This document shows positions 50,896 to 62,017 of a stretch of 64,000 bases of DNA, piece by piece (position 1 is the stretch's first letter; the number at the start of each line of letters is the position of its first letter). The notes beneath the pieces were generated by a model that saw nothing but the letters and a program-made list of their open reading frames with translations, had not been told where the DNA came from and did no database searches. Source of the stretch: Solirubrobacterales bacterium (GTDB taxonomy: Bacteria > Actinomycetota > Thermoleophilia > Solirubrobacterales > Solirubrobacteraceae); the NCBI GenBank assembly GCA_003132505.1, contig PKXY01000005.1, forward strand, positions 16,555-80,554. Reading direction: 5' to 3'. The position numbers and the translations under genes were made by a program.

Positions 50896-51734
50896 GGCCG
50901 GCGCGGAAAGCTCGAGAAGTCCGGCGGGCGTTTCTCGCCGTAGGCGGTGCGACCCTCGCGCGCCTCCTCGTGGCCGTAGAAGAGAAGGTTCGCGTCGTGC
51001 GCGAGCTGCTGAATGCCCGCGAGCCCATCCTCCGACGCGTTGAAGCTCGCCTTCAGGAGCCGCAACGCGAACGGCGACAGCGCGAGCATCTCGCGGCACC
51101 AGGCGACCGTCTCGTCCTCGAGGCGCTCCAGCGGCACGACCGCGTTCACGAGGCCCATGGCCAGCGCCTGCTGGGCGTCGTACTGGCGGCAGAGGAACCA
51201 GATCTCCTTCGCGCGCTTCTGCCCCACCTGCGCTGCAAGAATGCTCGCGCCGAAGCCGCCATCGAACGAGCCGACGCGCGGCCCGGTCTGACCAAAACGG
51301 GCGTTTTCGGCTGCGATCGTGAGATCGCAGACGACCTGCAAGACGTTGCCGCCGCCGATCGCGTAACCCGCGACCATCGCGATCACGGGCTTGGGCGTGC
51401 GTCGGATCTGCACATGCAGATCCGTGACGTGGAAGCGCCCGTGTCCACCGGGTGAGCCCGGATCATCGAGATACCCGCTGTCGGTGCGCACGCGCTGGTC
51501 GCCGCCCGAGCAGAACGCGTCCGGTCCCTCACCGGTCAGGATGATGACCCCAACCTCGGTGTCCTCCCGGGCGCGCGTAAAGGCATCGCTCAGCTCGATC
51601 ACCGTCTGCGGACGAAACGCGTTACGCACCTCCTGGCGGTCGATCGTGATCTTCGCGATCCGCGGCGGCGGGTCGCTCGATAACTCGTAGCGGATGTCTG
51701 TGTACTCGCCCGCGGGCTGCCAGTCGGCTGGCAC
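50892..51734 (-). CDS. menB: 1,4-Dihydroxy-2-naphthoyl-CoA synthase
   Basis: 280 residues. Crotonase-fold ring-closing enzyme. MenB signatures: '[11 protein letters not shown]', '[20 protein letters not shown]', '[20 protein letters not shown]' and '[20 protein letters not shown]'. The Gly in GQTGP marks the bicarbonate-dependent type. Start is a GTG at 51734 with AGGAGG 8 bases upstream. That ribosome site is followed at once by its complement CCTCCT. menA and menC follow with overlaps, so menB-menA-menC is one operon. Confidence 0.96.
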   Translation of the reverse strand: MPADWQPAGEYTDIRYELSSDPPPRIAKITIDRQEVRNAFRPQTVIELSDAFTRAREDTEVGVIILTGEGPDAFCSGGDQRVRTDSGYLDDPGSPGGHGRFHVTDLHVQIRRTPKPVIAMVAGYAIGGGNVLQVVCDLTIAAENARFGQTGPRVGSFDGGFGASILAAQVGQKRAKEIWFLCRQYDAQQALAMGLVNAVVPLERLEDETVAWCREMLALSPFALRLLKASFNASEDGLAGIQQLAHDANLLFYGHEEAREGRTAYGEKRPPDFSSFPRRP

Positions 51735-51773
51735 AGGAGGCTCCTCCTAGCTTGTGGGAGGACCAAGGCTATA
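51735..51773 (-). promoter_or_regulatory. menB promoter and self-complementary ribosome site
   Basis: Minus strand: -10-like TATAGC (51773-51768), then a ~26-base leader ending AGGAGG (51748-51743), AG, CCTCCT (51740-51735), GTG. The ribosome site could fold onto the CCTCCT next to the start codon and limit translation. Confidence 0.4.
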
Positions 51774-51777
51774 GCGC

Positions 51778-51859
51778 GGCTGCGGGGAGGCTACGGTGGC
51801 CGGACACCAGAGCTGGGCGTGTAGCTTGCCGTGCTGGTCCGGCCTCCTCGCCTGGCTTC
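51778..51859 (+). repeat. Palindromic dispersed repeat, copy D (longer, diverged)
   Basis: The left end GGCTGCGGGGAG (51778) and right end TCCTCGCCTGGCTTC (51845-51859) match copies A and C. The middle is different: GGCCGGA+CCAG (51798-51810) pairs with CTGG+TCCGGCC (51834-51844), with a 2-base bulge and a 23-base loop. Lies between divergent menB and menE. Confidence 0.6.
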
Positions 51860-51903
51860 TAGGCTTCGCTTGTGACAATCACCTGGATGGGTGGGCTGAC
51901 GAC

Positions 51904-53199
51904 GTGGCGGTAGCGGGGTTGCTGCGAGCTGCTGAGTCGTGGGGCTCGCGTTTGGCTGTTGAGACTCCGGCTGGATCGCTGAGCTATTCGGAGCTTGGGG
52001 CGCTGAGTCGTGCGGGTGCGCAGGAGCTTGGGGTGGCGCGGGGCGATCGGGTGGCGATTGCTCTGCCGGCAGGCGGCGACTTTGCCGTCGCGCTACATGC
52101 GTGCTTTGTGGCCGGGGCGGTGGCGGTGCCGGTGGATCTGCGGGAGCCGCGCGAGCGCTGGCCGGTCGGGGGCGTTGCGGCGGTGATCGACCGGCCGCTC
52201 GACTGTTCGGGCGCCCCGGCCGACGTGCGGCCGCTCGAGCCTGGTGACGTCGCGCTTGTCGTTCGGACCTCGGGGACCGTGAGTGGGACTCCGAAGGAGG
52301 TCCCACTCACGTTCGGGAACTTCGTTTGGAGTGCGATCGGCTCGGCCGTGACGCTCGGCCTGGATCCCGATGAGCGGTGGCTGTGCACGCTGCCGCTGGT
52401 GCACGTTGGGGGGTTGTCGATCCTGATCCGCAGCTGGCTCTACGGGACGACGGCCGTGGTGCACGAGCGGTTCGACGCCGAGGCTGCCGTTGCGACGTTG
52501 ATGGAGGGCGAGATCACGCTCGTCTCGGTTGTGGCGACGACGCTGGCGCGTCTGCTGGACACCGGACTCGCGCGGCCACCGCGGCTGCGCTGTGCGCTTG
52601 CCGGAGGTGGCCCGGTGCCATTGGCGTTGATCGAGCGGGCGCAGGCGGCTGGCGTCGTGGTCTCCCAGACCTATGGACTGACCGAGACGTGCTCGCAGGT
52701 CGCGACGCAGGTGCCGGGCCAGGCAGCACGAGCGAACGCGGGACCCCGGCTGTTCTGCACGCAGGTGGAGATCGCGAGCGACGGTGAGATCCTCGTCTCG
52801 GGGCCGACCGTGTCGCCCGCGGTCGGCGGCGTGCTCGCCACCGGTGATCTGGGGGAACTGGACGAGCGCGGCAACCTGTGGGTGATCGGGCGCAAGACCG
52901 ACACGATCATCACCGGCGGCGAGAACGTCGCGCCCAGCGAAGTCGAGGAGGTTCTCAGCCAGCATCCGGCGGTCAGCGAAGCCGGCGTTTACGGCGCCGC
53001 CGATCCCGAGTGGGGCGAGACGGTGAAGGCGCTCGTCGTGCTGCGCACGCCGGTCAGCGCGGACGTGCTCCGCGAGCACTGCGTGGCGCGGCTCGCGGCC
53101 TACCAGGTACCGAAGGAGATCGCCGTGGTCGACGCACTGCCGCGGACCGCTTCGGGCAAGCTGCTCCGGCGGGACCTGCCGGCAAAGGCCCGTCTATGA
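51904..53199 (+). CDS. menE: o-Succinylbenzoate-CoA ligase
   Basis: About 431 residues from the GTG at 51904. The frame stays open to 51796 but that part translates repeat copy D. ANL-superfamily ligase: P-loop 'VVRTSGTVSGTPKEVPLT', 'YGLTETCSQVATQV', 'ATGDLGELDERGNLWVIGRK' (hinge) with 'TDTIITGGENVAPSEVEEVL', and the catalytic Lys in 'RTASGKLLRRDL'. Activates OSB to OSB-CoA for MenB. Slightly short, as bacterial MenE often is. Overlaps the next gene by ATGA. Confidence 0.92.
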   Translation: MAVAGLLRAAESWGSRLAVETPAGSLSYSELGALSRAGAQELGVARGDRVAIALPAGGDFAVALHACFVAGAVAVPVDLREPRERWPVGGVAAVIDRPLDCSGAPADVRPLEPGDVALVVRTSGTVSGTPKEVPLTFGNFVWSAIGSAVTLGLDPDERWLCTLPLVHVGGLSILIRSWLYGTTAVVHERFDAEAAVATLMEGEITLVSVVATTLARLLDTGLARPPRLRCALAGGGPVPLALIERAQAAGVVVSQTYGLTETCSQVATQVPGQAARANAGPRLFCTQVEIASDGEILVSGPTVSPAVGGVLATGDLGELDERGNLWVIGRKTDTIITGGENVAPSEVEEVLSQHPAVSEAGVYGAADPEWGETVKALVVLRTPVSADVLREHCVARLAAYQVPKEIAVVDALPRTASGKLLRRDLPAKARL

Positions 53200-53606
53200 T
53201 CAGCGCGATGCGCCGCGCCGTGCTCAGCATCGTCGTCGTTGGCGTCGTGTTCGCCACCTCGGCACTCGCCTCCGCCGGCTCGAACCGGATCGGCGGCTGC
53301 ACCAAGTCGCAGGTCAAGCCGTCCGAGATCATCCTCTTCTGCGGCGACGACGGCGCGTACGTAAACCACATCCTTTGGAGCGCGTTTGGCGGCGCCACCG
53401 CGCATGGGTCCGGCACCTACGCGTTCAATCCGTGCAAGCCCGACTGCGCCGCGGGCAAGTACAAGACCTACAGCGTCAAGCTCGTTGCGTCGCAGGCGAA
53501 GCCATGCTGGGACAGTCACGACGACTACCGCATGCTGGAGCTAGTTTTTGGCGCCGGCGCACCGTACGCGACCCAGAAGCACTCGCTCTACTGTCCGGCC
53601 GGCTGA
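53196..53606 (+). CDS. Small secreted Cys-rich protein
   Basis: 136 residues. Signal peptide (MRRAVLSIVVVGVVFATSA, ALA-type cleavage) and a mature part with six cysteines: 'IGGCTKSQ', 'LFCGDDG', 'NPCKPDCAAG', 'KPCWDS' and 'LYCPAG', enough for three disulfides. The pattern 'ILFCGDDGAYVNHILWSAFG' to 'GTYAFNPCKPDCAAGKYKTY' resembles a widespread secreted actinobacterial family without known function. The start overlaps the menE stop (ATGA), so it is cotranscribed with menE. Confidence 0.75.
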   Translation: MISAMRRAVLSIVVVGVVFATSALASAGSNRIGGCTKSQVKPSEIILFCGDDGAYVNHILWSAFGGATAHGSGTYAFNPCKPDCAAGKYKTYSVKLVASQAKPCWDSHDDYRMLELVFGAGAPYATQKHSLYCPAG

Positions 53607-54448
53607 ACGATCCCGAGCTGCAGCGCCGCGAGTCCCTGGCCGACTGGGACACGGCGGCGGCGGGCTGGGCACGGGCGCGGACCTGGCTGCGCGATTTTGC
53701 GGCGCCTGTCACGCAGTGGCTGATCGAGGCGCTCGAGCTGCAGCCGGGGGAGCGTGTGCTGGATCTCGCCGCCGGGCCGGGCGAAGCCGGGTTGTTGGCG
53801 GCTGAGCTGATCCTGCCGGGCGGCGTCCTGATCTCGAGCGACCAGTCGGAGGCGATGGTCGAGCTCGCGCGGGCGCGTGCTGGCGAGCTCGAGCTCGGAA
53901 ACGTCGAGTTCCGCGTCATCAACGCGGAGTCGATCGACCTCCCGGTCGCGAGCCTCGACGCCGTGCTGTGCCGCTGGGGGTACATGCTCATGGTCGATCC
54001 ATCGGCCGCTCTGTTCGAGACGCGGCGCGTGCTGAGGGCAGGCGGTCGTGTCTCGCTGGCGGTCTGGGGATCTCCCTCGGCGAATCCATGGCTTGCAATC
54101 AGCAGCCGCGTGATCCAGCAGCATGGTCTCGCCGAGGCCCCGGCGAGCGACACGGCGCCGGGCGCGTTCGCGCTCTCCGATCCGCACCGGCTGCGCGCGA
54201 TGCTCGAGGAGGCAGGCTTCGTCGAGATCGAGATCGACACCGTCGATCTCCTCCGCACGGCGCCGAGTTTCGACGAGTGGTGGGAGATGCAACTCGACAT
54301 GTCGCCGAGCGGTGCTGCCGTCCGCGCCGCGCCCACAGAGGTCAGGCAGGCCGTTGCGGTCGAAGTCGAAGCTCAGCTCGCTCCCTACAGCGGCGGGAGC
54401 GGTCTCGCGGTTCCGGCGCAGGCCGTCGTCGCCCGTGCAAGCGCCTGA
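53504..54448 (+). CDS. SAM-dependent methyltransferase next to menE (start uncertain)
   Basis: Conserved sequence begins after the upstream stop: 'LADWDTAAAGWARARTWLRD', then motif I 'VLDLAAGPGEAGLLAAELI', 'ISSDQSEAMVELARARA' and 'LFETRRVLRAGGRVSLAVWG'. The ATG at 53504 is the only nearby canonical start but lies 100 bases inside the preceding gene. A CTG at 53603 overlapping its stop (CTGA) would fit the coupling style of this genome and give 281 residues. MenG (demethylmenaquinone methyltransferase) would suit the place, but UbiE/MenG signatures are not evident, so the substrate is open. Confidence 0.75.
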   Translation: MLGQSRRLPHAGASFWRRRTVRDPEALALLSGRLNDPELQRRESLADWDTAAAGWARARTWLRDFAAPVTQWLIEALELQPGERVLDLAAGPGEAGLLAAELILPGGVLISSDQSEAMVELARARAGELELGNVEFRVINAESIDLPVASLDAVLCRWGYMLMVDPSAALFETRRVLRAGGRVSLAVWGSPSANPWLAISSRVIQQHGLAEAPASDTAPGAFALSDPHRLRAMLEEAGFVEIEIDTVDLLRTAPSFDEWWEMQLDMSPSGAAVRAAPTEVRQAVAVEVEAQLAPYSGGSGLAVPAQAVVARASA

Positions 54449-55498
<1,050 letters not shown>

Positions 55499-55501
55499 CC
55501 G

Positions 55502-56071
55502 GTGCTGGCCTACGTCTTCTGGCATCGCGCCGCCGTCGCAGCCGCCGACGAGGCATATGAGGACGCCTGCCGGCGCTTCCACGATGGACTCGCGACGAAC
55601 CGGCCCGGCGGACTGATCGGCACCGCCTGCCTCCGCGCCGAGCGCCTGCCGTGGCTCGGAGATGGCGGACCGGGGCTCGAGGACTGGTACCTGGTCGAGG
55701 ACTTCGCGGCCCTCGGGGTGCTGAACGAGGCCGCGGTGGGACGCGGACACGTGAGCGCCCACGAGCGAGCCGCGCGGCTGATGGGGGAGGGGACCGGCAG
55801 CATCTACCGCCTGCTCGATGGCGTGGGCGAGCTCTCGCCTGTCCGCGTCGCCGCCTGGATCAGCCCGGCTCGGGGCCACGACGTGTCGCTGCTCGACGAT
55901 TTTCTTGCCGACGGAATGGAGCGCCGCGCGGCCAGCCTGTGGCGCCGCCAGCTCGCCTTGGGCCCGGCGCCCGAGCTGTGCCTGCTGGCAGCTGAAACTC
56001 CCGACGGCTTGCGGTCGACCCGCCTGCCACAGGGCTGGCACGTCGACTTCGATCCGCGCGTGCCACTCTGA
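55502..56071 (+). CDS. Conserved-looking protein of unknown function, downstream of ilvC
   Basis: 189 residues. No family recognised. The two halves look alike: 'LAYVFWHRAAVAAADEAYED' with 'ACRRFHDGL' in the first and 'VRVAAWISPARGHDVSLLDD' with 'FLADGMERRAASLWRRQLAL' in the second. That suggests a duplicated dimeric alpha/beta-barrel (ferredoxin-like) fold (inference). Conserved-looking segments: 'EDWYLVEDFAALGVLNEAAV' and 'LWRRQLALGPAPELCLL'. No signal peptide or membrane segment. GTG start, 3 bases after ilvC, so probably cotranscribed with it. Confidence 0.7.
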   Translation: MLAYVFWHRAAVAAADEAYEDACRRFHDGLATNRPGGLIGTACLRAERLPWLGDGGPGLEDWYLVEDFAALGVLNEAAVGRGHVSAHERAARLMGEGTGSIYRLLDGVGELSPVRVAAWISPARGHDVSLLDDFLADGMERRAASLWRRQLALGPAPELCLLAAETPDGLRSTRLPQGWHVDFDPRVPL

Positions 56072-56073
56072 GC

Positions 56074-56079
56074 TACACT
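56074..56079 (+). promoter_or_regulatory. -10-like box of the serC transcript
   Basis: TACACT. Transcription would begin near 56086, at the first bases of the riboswitch P1 stem. No strong -35 seen. Confidence 0.45.
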
Positions 56080-56085
56080 CCCGCG

Positions 56086-57338
<1,253 letters not shown>

Positions 57339-57342
57339 CGGG

Positions 57343-57387
57343 GGGCTGCGGGAGCCGCCCTTTGGGCGGCTGTCCTCGCCTGGCTTC
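57343..57387 (+). repeat. Palindromic dispersed repeat, copy C
   Basis: Begins 4 bases after the serC stop. AGCCGCCC (57353-57360), TTT, GGGCGGCT (57364-57371). 44 of 45 bases match copy A, 50 kb away. T-rich sequence follows only later, so it is not a standard terminator. Confidence 0.85.
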
Positions 57388-57441
57388 TTTTGCTGGGCGA
57401 ACGGCTCGTGACGAACAACTTTTTTGGACGGAGGTCCCGCG

Positions 57442-59073
57442 ATGAGCAGCGCTGATGCGCAGAGGGCGAAGGTGCTTGTTGCCGAGAACGTCGGCGATTC
57501 GGGAATCGAACTGCTGCGCGAGCACTTCGACGTCGAGACCGGCTTTGACTGGGACGGCGAGCAGCTCGCGCAACGGATCGGCGAGTTCGACGGCATCCTG
57601 ATCCGCTCGGCGACCAAGATGACCGCTGATTTGATCGAGCGCGGTGAGCGACTGCGCGTGATCGGGCGCGCCGGCGTCGGCGTTGACAACGTCGATGTCC
57701 CCGCGGCAACGCGTCGCGGCATCGTTGTAGCCAACGCGCCGCAGTCGAACGTCGTGACCGCGGCCGAGCACACCGTGGCGCTGCTGCTTGCGCTCGCGCG
57801 CAACATCCCGCAGGCGCACGCGTCGCTGACGTCGGGCAAGTGGGAGCGCTCGAAGTTCTCCGGCGTCGAGCTCTACGACAAGACCCTCGGGATCATCGGC
57901 TTTGGCCGCATCGGCCAGCTGGTTGCGCAGCGCGTGCGCGGCTTCGGCATGCACGTGATCGCGTTCGACCCGTTTGTTGCCGCCGAACGCTACCGCGAGC
58001 TCGGCGTCGAGAAGGCGCCGGACCCCGAGGCCGTCTATGCGCGCGCTGACTTCATCACCGTGCATCTGCCGAAGACCGACGAGACGAAGGGATTCATCGA
58101 CGCGGCAGCGATCGCGAAGATGCGCGATGGGGTGCGCATCCTGAACGTCGCGCGCGGTGGCCTGATCGATGACGTCGCGCTGCAGGCCGGGTTGGACTCC
58201 GGCAAGGTCGCGGGTGCAGCGCTTGACGTCTTCCCGAGCGAGCCGATCACCGACTACCCGCTGTTCAGCGGCTACCCGAACGTGATCGTCACCCCGCACC
58301 TCGGAGCCTCGACCGCTGAGGCGACCGACCGCGCCGGATTTCAGAGCGCCGAGCAGGTGGTCGCGGCGCTGACCGGCGGCGTCGTTTCGACCGCGGTCAA
58401 CATCCCGTCCGTCGGGGCCGAGGACATGGAGGCGCTGCGGCCGTTTCTGCCGCTCGCCGAGCAGCTCGGGCGCCTTGCGATGGGGCTTGCCAAGGGCAGC
58501 TCCGTGGAGCGGATCGAAGCCGCGTTCATGGGCCGGATCGCCGACCTCGATACGCGCCTGCTGACCCTCGCCGTGCTCGTCGGCGCGCTTCGAGGCCGCA
58601 CCGAGGAGGACGTGAACTTCGTCAACGCGGGGTCGCTGGCCGAGGAGCGGGGGATCGTCGTGGAGGAGAAGAGCGTTACCGAAGCCGAGGACTTCAACGA
58701 GTTGATCCGCGTCACCGTGCACGCCGGCGGCGAGCGCGTTGCCGTCGCCGGGACCGGCATGGGCCCGGCCCAGGTGCCGCACCTCGTCGAGGTGTGGGGA
58801 CAGCGCTTCACGCTCGAGCTCTCCGAGAACGTCACCGTCTTCCGCTACAGCGACGTGCCCGGAATGATCGGGCGCGTCGGCTCGGTGTTCGGCGAGCACG
58901 GGATCAACATCTCCTCGGCGGCTGTCGGGCGCCACGTCAAGGGAGGCGACGCGGCCGGCAAGGGCCTCGCCGCGATGGCCGTGACTACCAGCGACGCTGT
59001 CGCGCCTGACGTGCTCGACGAGATCGTCGCTCTTGACGGCTTCGTAGATGGGCGCAGCGTCACGCTCGCATGA
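57442..59073 (+). CDS. serA: D-3-phosphoglycerate dehydrogenase (long form with ACT domain)
   Basis: 543 residues from the ATG at 57442, with GGAGG 7 bases upstream. First step of serine synthesis. NAD site 'LGIIGFGRIGQLVAQRVRGF', catalytic Arg in 'NVARGGLIDDVAL', Glu in 'VFPSEPITD' and His in 'VTPHLGAST'. Then the allosteric substrate-binding domain (about 320-455) and a C-terminal ACT domain (about 470-543, 'YSDVPGMIGRVGSVFGEHGI') for serine feedback, as in mycobacterial SerA. Overlaps the next gene by ATGA. Confidence 0.96.
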   Translation: MSSADAQRAKVLVAENVGDSGIELLREHFDVETGFDWDGEQLAQRIGEFDGILIRSATKMTADLIERGERLRVIGRAGVGVDNVDVPAATRRGIVVANAPQSNVVTAAEHTVALLLALARNIPQAHASLTSGKWERSKFSGVELYDKTLGIIGFGRIGQLVAQRVRGFGMHVIAFDPFVAAERYRELGVEKAPDPEAVYARADFITVHLPKTDETKGFIDAAAIAKMRDGVRILNVARGGLIDDVALQAGLDSGKVAGAALDVFPSEPITDYPLFSGYPNVIVTPHLGASTAEATDRAGFQSAEQVVAALTGGVVSTAVNIPSVGAEDMEALRPFLPLAEQLGRLAMGLAKGSSVERIEAAFMGRIADLDTRLLTLAVLVGALRGRTEEDVNFVNAGSLAEERGIVVEEKSVTEAEDFNELIRVTVHAGGERVAVAGTGMGPAQVPHLVEVWGQRFTLELSENVTVFRYSDVPGMIGRVGSVFGEHGINISSAAVGRHVKGGDAAGKGLAAMAVTTSDAVAPDVLDEIVALDGFVDGRSVTLA

Positions 59074-59765
59074 AGCGCGGCGTCGGTAGGGGCGCTGCCG
59101 ACGCCGAGAGCGCGGTGAGGGGGTTCGCGCGGGCCGACCCGTACTGGCCAGCCCAGCTCGCCGTCCTCGCCACGATCGGGCTCGACCTCGATCTGCCGAA
59201 CACGCTCACGCTACTCCCGGTCTGGGTGCTGCCGGCACTGGAGAGCCTGCTGCTCGCCGGACTGGTGGTGACGACGCCGCGTGGCAAGGAGTTGCCGCGA
59301 CCTGGGCGGCGGTCCGCCGCGCTCGTCCTCATCGGGCTGGTCAGCGCCGCGAACGTGCTGTCGCTGGTGCTGCTGGTGCACTACCTGCTGGACCACACGG
59401 CCTCCCCCGCCGAAGGCCACCGCCTGATCCTCGCCGGCGTTGAGATCTGGGTGACGAACGTGCTGCTGTTCGGCGTCTGGTACTGGGAGCTCGACCGGGG
59501 CGGACCTCAGGCGCGCAAACACCCCGATTGTCCGACGCCCGACTTCCTGTTCCCGCAGATGACCGAGGAGCGACTAGGGCGCTGGGACTGGCGCGGCGGC
59601 TTCGTCGACTATCTCTACGTGTCGTTCACGAACGCGGCCGCGTTCAGCCCCACCGACACGATGCCGCTGAGCGTGATGGCGAAAATGCTGATGCTCGTGC
59701 AGTCGCTGATCTCGCTCGTGACGATCGGCTTGGTAGTGGCGCGCGCCGTGAACATCCTGCAATGA
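59070..59765 (+). CDS. Polytopic membrane protein, DUF1345-like (putative)
   Basis: 231 residues with about six hydrophobic segments. The distinctive C-terminal block reads 'WYWELDRGGPQARK', 'TPDFLFPQMT' and 'VDYLYVSFTNAAAFSPTDTM', which I associate with a common uncharacterised actinobacterial membrane family resembling DUF1345 or ion-channel pore regions. Substrate unknown. The start overlaps the serA stop (ATGA), so it is coexpressed with serA. Confidence 0.65.
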   Translation: MKRGVGRGAADAESAVRGFARADPYWPAQLAVLATIGLDLDLPNTLTLLPVWVLPALESLLLAGLVVTTPRGKELPRPGRRSAALVLIGLVSAANVLSLVLLVHYLLDHTASPAEGHRLILAGVEIWVTNVLLFGVWYWELDRGGPQARKHPDCPTPDFLFPQMTEERLGRWDWRGGFVDYLYVSFTNAAAFSPTDTMPLSVMAKMLMLVQSLISLVTIGLVVARAVNILQ

Positions 59766-59781
59766 GCTTCGCGCTGCGGCC

Positions 59782-59811
59782 TTGCCGATCCGCCACGCGC
59801 GCTGCTAGGCT
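59782..59811 (+). promoter_or_regulatory. leuA promoter
   Basis: TTGCCG (59782-59787), an 18-base spacer, TAGGCT (59806-59811). Transcription would start at about 59818, just before the leader peptide ATG at 59821. One of the better two-box promoters in the window. Confidence 0.6.
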
Positions 59812-59820
59812 TTTTTGCGC

Positions 59821-59877
59821 ATGAAGTTCCGCACGTCCCTTGCTCTGCTTCTCCTCCTCCCCCTTCGGGGGGAATAG
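59821..59877 (+). CDS. leuL: Leucine leader peptide of leuA
   Basis: 18 codons: MKFRTSLALLLLLPLRGE, stop TAG at 59875-59877. Eight of 18 residues are Leu, including five in a row (CTG CTT CTC CTC CTC) and an eighth after Pro. It sits directly after a promoter and 72 bases before leuA. This is the layout of ribosome-mediated attenuation known for leu operons: with scarce Leu-tRNA the ribosome stalls on the Leu run and changes the RNA fold. The peptide would be nearly leaderless. Confidence 0.82.
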   Translation: MKFRTSLALLLLLPLRGE

Positions 59878-59899
59878 CGCGTGGCGGCCGCGATGCCGC
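59857..59899 (+). promoter_or_regulatory. Attenuator hairpins of the leuA leader
   Basis: CCCCC TTC GGGGG (59859-59871) lies at the end of the leader-peptide ORF just after the Leu codon run. GCGGC (59884-59888)/GCCGC (59895-59899) follows the stop. No T-run follows either. The CTCCTCCTCC of the Leu codons is complementary in kind to the purine-rich GAGAGGAAA (59909-59917) and the leuA ribosome site GAGGAA (59940-59945), so control at translation is also possible (inference). Confidence 0.45.
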
Positions 59900-59949
59900 A
59901 AACCGACTGAGAGGAAACAGGCAGGACGAACGCGAAAGCGAGGAACATC

Positions 59950-61536
<1,587 letters not shown>

Positions 61537-61602
61537 CTCGGCTTGCCGGACGCTTTGAACGACCGTCGAATACGCCAAGCCCAGCCCGCAAAGGAGATGC
61601 CC

Positions 61603-61998
61603 ATGTCCCGCTTTACCATCGTCAATCTCTTGGAGGTCGAGGATTCGATGGGCGACCGGGCGCCCGGCATCGAGGCCCGGTTCGGCCGCAAGCACTTGGA
61701 TTCGCGCGACCTCGGCGTGAGCCTCTTCCGCTACGGCGCGAACCTGCGCACCCCGATGGCCCATAGCCACCGCGAGCAGGAGGAGGCTTACGTCGTCGTC
61801 GCCGGCTCGGGGCGTGCGCTACTCGACGGCGAGGTCGTCGAGCTAGCTCAGTGGGACGTCGTCCGCGTTGCGCCCGAGGTCGTGCGCGCGTTCGAGGCGG
61901 GACCCGACGGGTTGGACGTGATCGCTGTCGGCGGGCCGAAGCCGCCGGAAGGCGACGGCGTGATGGGCGTGGCTTCCTGGCCCGGCGACGACGTCTGA
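61603..61998 (+). CDS. Small cupin-domain protein
   Basis: 131 residues from the ATG at 61603, with AAGGAGA 5 bases upstream. Single cupin barrel: 'TPMAHSHREQEEAYVVVAGS' holds the first motif (H-x-H...E) and 'DVVRVAPEVVRAFEAGPDGL' the second, where the usual His is replaced by Val/Arg, so metal binding may be partial. Function unknown; many are small regulators or isomerase-like. Next to leuA by location only. Confidence 0.75.
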   Translation: MSRFTIVNLLEVEDSMGDRAPGIEARFGRKHLDSRDLGVSLFRYGANLRTPMAHSHREQEEAYVVVAGSGRALLDGEVVELAQWDVVRVAPEVVRAFEAGPDGLDVIAVGGPKPPEGDGVMGVASWPGDDV

Positions 61999-62017
61999 AC
62001 GGGGCGCTGCGCGAGCG

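Noticed and set aside
53504-54448. Calling the methyltransferase MenG/UbiE
   Set aside because: Only the general SAM fold is visible. The UbiE family signatures around the N-terminus and NPPG-like region are not evident.
57343-57426. Repeat copy C plus downstream T-run as an intrinsic terminator of serC
   Set aside because: The T-runs lie 14 or more bases after the stem, and copies A and B have the same stem with no T-run.
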